64,000 nucleotides of DNA. It comes from Bacteroides pyogenes_A (GTDB lineage Bacteria; Bacteroidota; Bacteroidia; Bacteroidales; Bacteroidaceae). Both the position numbers and the translations under genes were made by a program. The DNA lies in the NCBI RefSeq assembly GCF_048595595.1, contig NZ_CP184347.1. The stretch is one strand, 5' to 3'. This document shows, piece by piece, positions 59,320 through 64,000 of this stretch (position 1 is the stretch's first letter; every line of letters begins with the position of its first letter). The notes under the pieces are model-generated. The model was not told the origin of the DNA. It saw nothing but the letters and a program-made list of their open reading frames with translations, and made no database searches.

Positions 59320-59973
59320 TTACTCCTTCTCCCCGTATGCGAGGTCGCCCGCGTCTCCCAGCCCCGGAACGATGTAAGAATGGTCGTTGATTTCGGGGTC
59401 GATGGCGGCGCACCAGATGGTTGTTTTGTCCTTGGGGAACACTTCGCAGATATGGTCGATAGCCTGCTGGCTGGCAATGATGGAAGCTATGTGGATGTTG
59501 CTCGGTTTACCTTTTGTCAGCATGGCCTGATAGCTAAGCTCCATGCTGCTGCCCGTAGCGAGCATCGGATCTGTAATGATCAATGTCTTTTCGTCGATAC
59601 GCGGAGAAGCGATATATTCGATGTGTATGTCGAACTTCAGCGTATCCTTGTATTTGCGGTAAGCGGAAACGAATGCGTTTTCAGCATAATCGAAATAGCT
59701 GAGAAATCCTTGATGAAAAGGGAGTCCGGCGCGGAGGATAGTGCTGATAACTAATTGGTTGTCGGGAGTGCTTACCGAAGCAACTCCTAATGGAGTCTGG
59801 ATGTTTTTTACCGAGTATTGAAATTCTTTACTCATTTCGTAAGCCATTATTTCTCCGATTCGTTCGATGTTGCGGCGAAAACGCAGGCGGTCGTTTTGTA
59901 CTTCTACATTTCTGATTTCCGAAACATACTGGTTTAGAATAGAATTTGTCCGGCTAAAATCAATTACTTTCAT
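59320..59973 (-). CDS. upp: uracil phosphoribosyltransferase
   Basis: Salvages uracil to UMP with PRPP. The 217-residue protein shows the PRPP loop LIITDPMLATGSSMELSYQ and the C-terminal substrate segment HSYIVPGLGDAGDLAYGEKE. The N-terminus MKVIDFSRTNSILNQYVSE is typical of the Bacteroides form. It is divergent from pckA and convergent with the YfhO-family gene, separated from it by a hairpin. No unusual sequence. The 190 bp on its 3' side hold no gene. Confidence 0.95.
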   Translation of the reverse strand: MKVIDFSRTNSILNQYVSEIRNVEVQNDRLRFRRNIERIGEIMAYEMSKEFQYSVKNIQTPLGVASVSTPDNQLVISTILRAGLPFHQGFLSYFDYAENAFVSAYRKYKDTLKFDIHIEYIASPRIDEKTLIITDPMLATGSSMELSYQAMLTKGKPSNIHIASIIASQQAIDHICEVFPKDKTTIWCAAIDPEINDHSYIVPGLGDAGDLAYGEKE

Positions 59974-60162
59974 ATTTTTTCTTGTATTTTATTTCCGAAG
60001 AGGCCGTTTGCCAGCCTTTAGTGACTTCGTACCGGATTGCAAAGTAAGTGATAATCTCGCTAATTTGCAATATTCAGGTTGCATATATTGTTAGGATTTG
60101 ATAAAAGAGTTACAATTAGAGAAAAATTTCTCTAATTCTTTTTCGCTTTGAAAAGAAAGTAC

Positions 60163-60170
60163 TATTTTTG
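60163..60170 (+). promoter_or_regulatory. -7 box of pckA
   Basis: TATTTTTG fits TAnnTTTG and lies 62 bp before the pckA ATG at 60233. Earlier starts in the frame (60170) are not needed. Confidence 0.5.
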
Positions 60171-60232
60171 TGTCCGGAATAAAAAAGAAGAAGAATAAAA
60201 ACAAATACCAATTTTTAATTAATTCAAAGAAA

Positions 60233-61840
60233 ATGGCAAAATTAGATTTAAGCAAGTACGGCATCACAGGTGTGACCGAGATTGTGCACAATCCGTCTTA
60301 CGACGTTTTGTACGCTGAAGAAACGAAGTCGGGGTTGGTTGGTTTTGAAAAAGGACAGGTAACCAACATGGGAGCTGTAAACGTTATGACAGGCGTTTAT
60401 ACCGGACGCTCTCCTAAAGATAAATTCTTTGTAAAAGACGAAACCAGCGAAAATACAGTATGGTGGACTTCAGAAGAATACAAAAACGACAATAAGCCAG
60501 TTGACGCAAAATGCTGGAAAACGGTAAAAGAATTGGCAACCAAAGAACTTTCGAACAAGAGACTGTTTGTGGTTGACGCATTCTGTGGAGCTAACGAAAA
60601 TACTCGCTTGAAACTGCGCTTTATCATGGAAGTCGCTTGGCAGGCTCACTTCGTGACGAATATGTTTATCCGTCCGACAGCTGAGGAACTGGCTAACTTC
60701 GGTGAACCCGACTTCGTGATCATGAACGCCTCTAAAGCTAAAGTTGAGAACTACAAAGAACTGGGCTTGAATTCGGAAACAGCCGTTGTGTTCAACCTGA
60801 CCGAGAAGATTCAGGTAATCCTGAATACTTGGTACGGCGGTGAGATGAAGAAAGGAATGTTCTCTTACATGAACTACCTGTTGCCTTTGGAAGGCATAGC
60901 TTCTATGCACTGTTCCGCAAATACCGACAAAGAAGGTAAAAGCTCTGCCATTTTCTTCGGTCTGTCAGGTACAGGAAAAACTACCTTGTCTACCGACCCG
61001 AAACGTCTGCTGATCGGTGACGACGAACATGGATGGGACGATGAAGGTATCTTCAACTTCGAAGGCGGCTGCTACGCTAAGGTTATCAATCTGGATAAAG
61101 AAAGCGAACCCGATATCTGGAACGCCATCAAGCGCGACGCTCTGTTGGAGAACTGTACCGTAAATGCTGAAGGCGAAATCAACTTTGCCGATAAGTCGGT
61201 GACAGAAAACACTCGCGTTTCTTATCCTATTTATCATATCGAGAATATCGTTAAGCCGGTGTCTAAAGGTCCTCACGCAAAACAGGTGATCTTCCTGTCG
61301 GCCGACGCATTCGGCGTATTGCCTCCGGTATCTATCCTGAACCCCGAACAAACTCAGTATTACTTCCTTTCAGGATTTACTGCTAAGCTGGCGGGTACAG
61401 AACGCGGTATCACCGAGCCTACTCCCACATTCTCCGCTTGCTTCGGCGCTGCTTTCTTGTCATTGCACCCCACTAAGTACGGTGAGGAATTGGTGAAGAA
61501 GATGAAGAAGACCGGTGCGAAAGCATACTTGGTGAATACCGGTTGGAACGGTACGGGCAAACGTATCTCCATTAAAGATACTCGCGGTATCATCGACGCT
61601 ATCCTCGACGGTTCTATCGACAAAGCTCCGACGAAGGTTATGCCTTACTTCGACTTCGTTGTTCCGACAGAACTTCCGGGTGTTGATCCGAAGATACTCG
61701 ATCCTCGCGACACATATGCAGATGCTGCTCAATGGGACGAAAAAGCTAAAGATCTGGCAGGACGTTTCATTAAGAACTTTGCCAAATTTACAGGCAACGA
61801 AGCCGGTAAGGCTTTGGTTGCTGCCGGTCCGAAACTCTAA
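60233..61840 (+). CDS. pckA: phosphoenolpyruvate carboxykinase (ATP)
   Basis: Interconverts oxaloacetate and PEP; in Bacteroides it carries CO2 fixation in the route to succinate. The start at 60233 gives MAKLDLSKYGITGVTEIVHN. The kinase-1a motif is FFGLSGTGKTTLS, the metal-binding region LIGDDEHGWDDEGIFNFEGG, and the adenine-binding end TGWNGTGKRISIKDTR. At 535 residues it has the normal length of the ATP-dependent enzyme. A strong terminator follows at 61868-61900, so it is a single-gene transcript. No anomalies. Confidence 0.97.
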   Translation: MAKLDLSKYGITGVTEIVHNPSYDVLYAEETKSGLVGFEKGQVTNMGAVNVMTGVYTGRSPKDKFFVKDETSENTVWWTSEEYKNDNKPVDAKCWKTVKELATKELSNKRLFVVDAFCGANENTRLKLRFIMEVAWQAHFVTNMFIRPTAEELANFGEPDFVIMNASKAKVENYKELGLNSETAVVFNLTEKIQVILNTWYGGEMKKGMFSYMNYLLPLEGIASMHCSANTDKEGKSSAIFFGLSGTGKTTLSTDPKRLLIGDDEHGWDDEGIFNFEGGCYAKVINLDKESEPDIWNAIKRDALLENCTVNAEGEINFADKSVTENTRVSYPIYHIENIVKPVSKGPHAKQVIFLSADAFGVLPPVSILNPEQTQYYFLSGFTAKLAGTERGITEPTPTFSACFGAAFLSLHPTKYGEELVKKMKKTGAKAYLVNTGWNGTGKRISIKDTRGIIDAILDGSIDKAPTKVMPYFDFVVPTELPGVDPKILDPRDTYADAAQWDEKAKDLAGRFIKNFAKFTGNEAGKALVAAGPKL

Positions 61841-61867
61841 TTTGCATATTGGATACAGTATACTACG

Positions 61868-61900
61868 GAAGGCGTCTTGCAAAAGGCGCCTTCTTTTTTT
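61868..61900 (+). terminator. intrinsic terminator of pckA
   Basis: GAAGGCG (61868-61874) pairs with CGCCTTC (61887-61893), extended by neighbouring bases, followed by seven Ts. A typical rho-independent stop 27 bp after the pckA stop codon. Confidence 0.85.
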
Positions 61901-61957
61901 GTCAGTAATAATCAGGCGGCGCAAATGATACGGTGCAGATAATGAGATGTTTTTTCG

Positions 61958-61989
61958 TTTGAATTTCTGAACAATTAGTCCTATCTTTG
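61958..61989 (+). promoter_or_regulatory. promoter of the ECF sigma gene
   Basis: TTTG at 61958-61961 and TATCTTTG at 61982-61989, 20 bp apart, form the best-matched Bacteroidota promoter in the window. The leader to ATG 62012 is about 16 bp. Confidence 0.65.
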
Positions 61990-62011
61990 CTTTTTATAAA
62001 GAAACGGATGT

Positions 62012-62590
62012 ATGAACTCGCCTGAGAACCACACAGATATTATCTCCTTCAACCGGCTTTTTACGGAAAACCATGCGCGCTTTGTCCGCTTTGCCTCGAC
62101 GTATGTTGACGACCGCATGGCAGCCGAAGATATCGTTATGGAGGCGATGATGTATTATTGGGAAAACCGCTGTCGGCTGGAGTTCGGACTCAATTCTCCG
62201 GCATACATCTTTACCGCCATAAAGAACAAATGCCTCAACTATCTGCGGGATAAACAACACCGTCGGCAAGTCTCCGAGCAACTGATGGAACATGCCTCAT
62301 GGAAGCTCTCGCTGCAACTCGATACTCTGGAAGCATGCGATCCGGAAGAACTTTTCTCCGATGAAATAGAGCGGTTGGTGAATGAAACGTTGGAGAGGCT
62401 TCCCGAAACTACCCGGCGGATATTTATAATGAGCCGTTTCGAAGAAAAGAGCCACCGGGAGATAGCAGCGGAGATGAACATGTCTGTCAAAGGAGTAGAG
62501 TATCACATCTCCAAAGCAACTTCGGCATTGAAGCATGCGTTGAAAGATTTTCTCCCCATCCTGCTTTTTTTATTGAAAGTTTATTCGTAG
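62012..62590 (+). CDS. ECF-type RNA polymerase sigma factor
   Basis: A 192-residue group 4 sigma factor. Region 2 is about 10-85: FNRLFTENHARFVRFASTYV, DRMAAEDIVMEAMMYYWEN and the DNA-contact segment FTAIKNKCLNYLRDKQHRR. Region 4 is about 120-180: LERLPETTRRIFIMSRFEEK and the HTH SHREIAAEMNMSVKGVEYHISKA. It directs transcription of a nearby TonB-dependent receptor operon when freed from its anti-sigma factor. That FecR-type gene lies 242 bp downstream, after a 22-bp ATATAT array. Family and order match SusC-linked sigma/FecR units of Bacteroides. Confidence 0.92.
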   Translation: MNSPENHTDIISFNRLFTENHARFVRFASTYVDDRMAAEDIVMEAMMYYWENRCRLEFGLNSPAYIFTAIKNKCLNYLRDKQHRRQVSEQLMEHASWKLSLQLDTLEACDPEELFSDEIERLVNETLERLPETTRRIFIMSRFEEKSHREIAAEMNMSVKGVEYHISKATSALKHALKDFLPILLFLLKVYS

Positions 62591-62608
62591 ACAGCCTGCG
62601 GATTAACC

Positions 62609-62730
62609 ATATATATCCACCCTGCTGAGCATATATGGCTATGGGTGATGAGTATATATGGCTACCGTGGTGGGCATATATATTCACCGGGCTGAGTATA
62701 TATGTCTACCGACCGGAGGATGTATACCCG
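62609..62730. repeat. 22-bp phased ATATAT array between sigma and anti-sigma genes
   Basis: ATATAT starts at 62609, 62631, 62653/4, 62676 and 62697/8, a 22-bp period, with spacers such as GGCTACCGTGGTGGGC that resemble those of the array at 35369-35510. It occupies most of the 242-bp gap. Confidence 0.8.
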
Positions 62731-62832
62731 TCGTTTTCCCCTTCTTTTTGCATCTATTAACTAGGGCGACCTTTTGTTTATGTGTTATTGATATAAACTG
62801 ATTTCCTTTTTTATTTTTAACAGCAAACACAG

Positions 62833-63774
62833 ATGCCTTTGGATAAAGAACTGTTGTATCGCTTTTTCTCCCAGCGTGCGACGCTGGATGAAGAGAAGAA
62901 AATCCGGCTTTGGTTGGAAGAGTCGGACGAACACCGTCGCGAATTCTTTCGCGAGCGGAAGCTGTTTGACGCCCTCATCCTTCGGGGAGATGCGGACTCT
63001 GTTTTAAAAAAACATGTCCGCCGCCGTTTTCTTTGGAGGAGGATAGCTGTCGCCGCTTCCGGTATTGCAGCTGTTTTTATATTGGCTGTAACAACGGCCT
63101 ATTACCTTCTGGAACAGTCGATGAAAGAAGAAGTGATGAATACGGTTGCCGTTCCTCAAGGGCAGCGAGTGAGCCTGACACTGGCAGACGGCACCCATGT
63201 ATGGCTCAACGCTATGACCCGGATGGAATATCCGCAAAGCTTCAGAGCGTCCGACAAGCGTATGGTGCGTATCGACGGAGAAGCCTATTTCGAAGTAAGC
63301 CGTAACGCGAAGAAGCCTTTTGTGGTATGTACCGACAAAGGAAACGTAGAGGTACTGGGCACCAAGTTCTATGTCGACGCCTACAATCGGACGAACCGCT
63401 TTGAGACGTCGTTGGTGGAAGGAAGCGTCAAGGTGTCCACGCCTACATCCGAACTTATGTTGCATCCCAACGATAAGGCTGTCATGCTGGCCGACGGAAG
63501 CTTGGTTCGTGAAAAGATAACAGACATGGATGTTTATCGCTGGAAAGACGGACTCTACTGTTTCAAGGATCTTCCCTTTTCCGAAGTGTTGAAACAGTTT
63601 GAAGTGTATTACGATGTACGCTTTGCGTTCAGTAAACGCATGAAGCACAACCCGGTCATCAGCGGTAAGTTCAGGTTGGTCGACGGAGTGGATTACGCGT
63701 TACGGGTATTGCAGCGCGATATCCCGTTCTCGTTCCGGAGATCGGAAGAGTCGAATATAATCTATATAGAATAA
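62833..63774 (+). CDS. FecR-family anti-sigma factor
   Basis: A 313-residue single-pass membrane protein. Residues 1-65 are the cytoplasmic anti-sigma part that should hold the sigma factor encoded upstream. A membrane segment is seen near 70-92 (IAVAASGIAAVFILAVTTAY). Residues about 105-200 are the periplasmic FecR domain (VPQGQRVSLTLADGTHVWLN, RIDGEAYFEVSRNAKKPF). The C-terminal region has the DUF4974 strand set (LPFSEVLKQFEVYYDVRF). It transmits the occupied state of the adjacent receptor to the sigma factor. It is followed by an upstream region of the receptor gene. Confidence 0.92.
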   Translation: MPLDKELLYRFFSQRATLDEEKKIRLWLEESDEHRREFFRERKLFDALILRGDADSVLKKHVRRRFLWRRIAVAASGIAAVFILAVTTAYYLLEQSMKEEVMNTVAVPQGQRVSLTLADGTHVWLNAMTRMEYPQSFRASDKRMVRIDGEAYFEVSRNAKKPFVVCTDKGNVEVLGTKFYVDAYNRTNRFETSLVEGSVKVSTPTSELMLHPNDKAVMLADGSLVREKITDMDVYRWKDGLYCFKDLPFSEVLKQFEVYYDVRFAFSKRMKHNPVISGKFRLVDGVDYALRVLQRDIPFSFRRSEESNIIYIE

Positions 63775-63834
63775 TTTGTTGAACCTTTAAAAATCAGTAG
63801 CGCTTATGTAAATACACAGCATCCAAACAAAAAT

Positions 63835-63857
63835 GGCAGATACTGCCAATATCTGCC
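63835..63857. promoter_or_regulatory. inverted repeat before the receptor gene
   Basis: GGCAGATA (63835-63842) and TATCTGCC (63850-63857) form an 8-bp perfect stem with a 7-nt loop, 70 bp before the ATG at 63928. It may be an operator or leader hairpin of the receptor transcript. No -7 TAnnTTTG box is seen here, consistent with use of the ECF sigma factor. Confidence 0.4.
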
Positions 63858-63927
63858 AAATCTTGAGAAAGAAAACGCTTTTCGCTCCTGCATGAAAAGC
63901 ATTTATCTACAATCTAATCGTAAAAAT

Positions 63928-64000
63928 ATGAAAAATAACCCATTAAATGAGGCTATTGAGTTGAAAAAGCCTCATGTTAACCTATTTTATAGAATTATGA
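63928..64000 (+). CDS. TonB-dependent receptor, first 24 codons (continues beyond window)
   Basis: The frame begins MKNNPLNEAIELKKPHVNLF and runs open to the window end. The order sigma, FecR, receptor is the classic Bacteroides arrangement, and this start sequence resembles N-termini of SusC-like receptors that carry an extra N-terminal signalling domain. The gene is identified mainly by context because only 24 codons are present. Confidence 0.6.
   Translation, partial: MKNNPLNEAIELKKPHVNLFYRIM

Overview
The window looks like a chromosome segment of a Bacteroides or close Bacteroidales relative. Evidence: promoter -7 boxes of the Bacteroidota type (TAnnTTTG) stand in front of many genes; there is a one-protein hybrid two-component system (HTCS), an ECF sigma / FecR anti-sigma pair followed by the start of a TonB-dependent receptor gene, paired FKBP isomerases, an ATP-type PEP carboxykinase, and outer-membrane barrels ending in aromatic residues. 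Protein-coding DNA is tightly packed in the core regions, while many intergenic regions carry short periodic repeats.

Layout. 1-1229: 3' end of an outer-membrane receptor. 1550-2880: an IS110-family element whose transposase is split by a frameshift in an A7 run. 3117-4598: two FKBP-type prolyl isomerases. 5057-16491: an 11.4-kb mobilizable transposon inserted inside a 22-bp tandem repeat array. It carries two tyrosine recombinases, two excisionase-like HTH proteins, a TOPRIM primase, a DUF3408 protein, a MobC-like protein and a relaxase. Its AT-rich cargo is an HxlR regulator, a Crp/Fnr regulator, an alpha-oxoamine synthase, an Acg-like nitroreductase and a divergent NTF2-like protein. 16902-17600: a sirtuin. 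17753-26289 (minus): an apparent operon with metG first, then a Wzx-type flippase and five glycosyltransferase-like genes, probably making or decorating a surface glycan. 26454-30380: an HTCS regulator without an obvious polysaccharide locus beside it. 30663-32400: inverted and tandem repeats, an unknown lipoprotein and a deleted DUF1287 gene.

32652-41017 (minus): topA, a TPR/outer-membrane barrel pair and a NUDIX hydrolase. 41410-43353: an RNA-handling cluster (DEAD-box helicase, cold-shock-domain protein, RRM protein) behind a long leader. 43612-46534: ahpC, ahpF and a very cysteine- and lysine-rich exported small protein. 46760-51381: a scrambled accessory region with a 0.39-kb direct duplication, two transposase fragments, a MITE-like inverted-repeat segment, a type II restriction-modification system and a fic gene fragment. 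51362-61840: comF, two identical tRNA-Asn genes, a PfkB-family (adenosine?) kinase, ctpA, ahcY, a YfhO-like membrane protein, upp and pckA. 62012-64000: ECF sigma factor, FecR anti-sigma factor and the first codons of a TonB-dependent receptor.

Functional links. The kinase and ahcY can work together to clear S-adenosylhomocysteine and adenosine. AhpC and AhpF form a peroxide-reducing pair. Sigma, FecR and the receptor form a trans-envelope signalling unit. The most unusual features are the mobile cargo, the recurring 22-bp and about 65-bp intergenic periodicities, the Cys/Lys-rich protein, and the restriction-modification system abutting a truncated fic gene.
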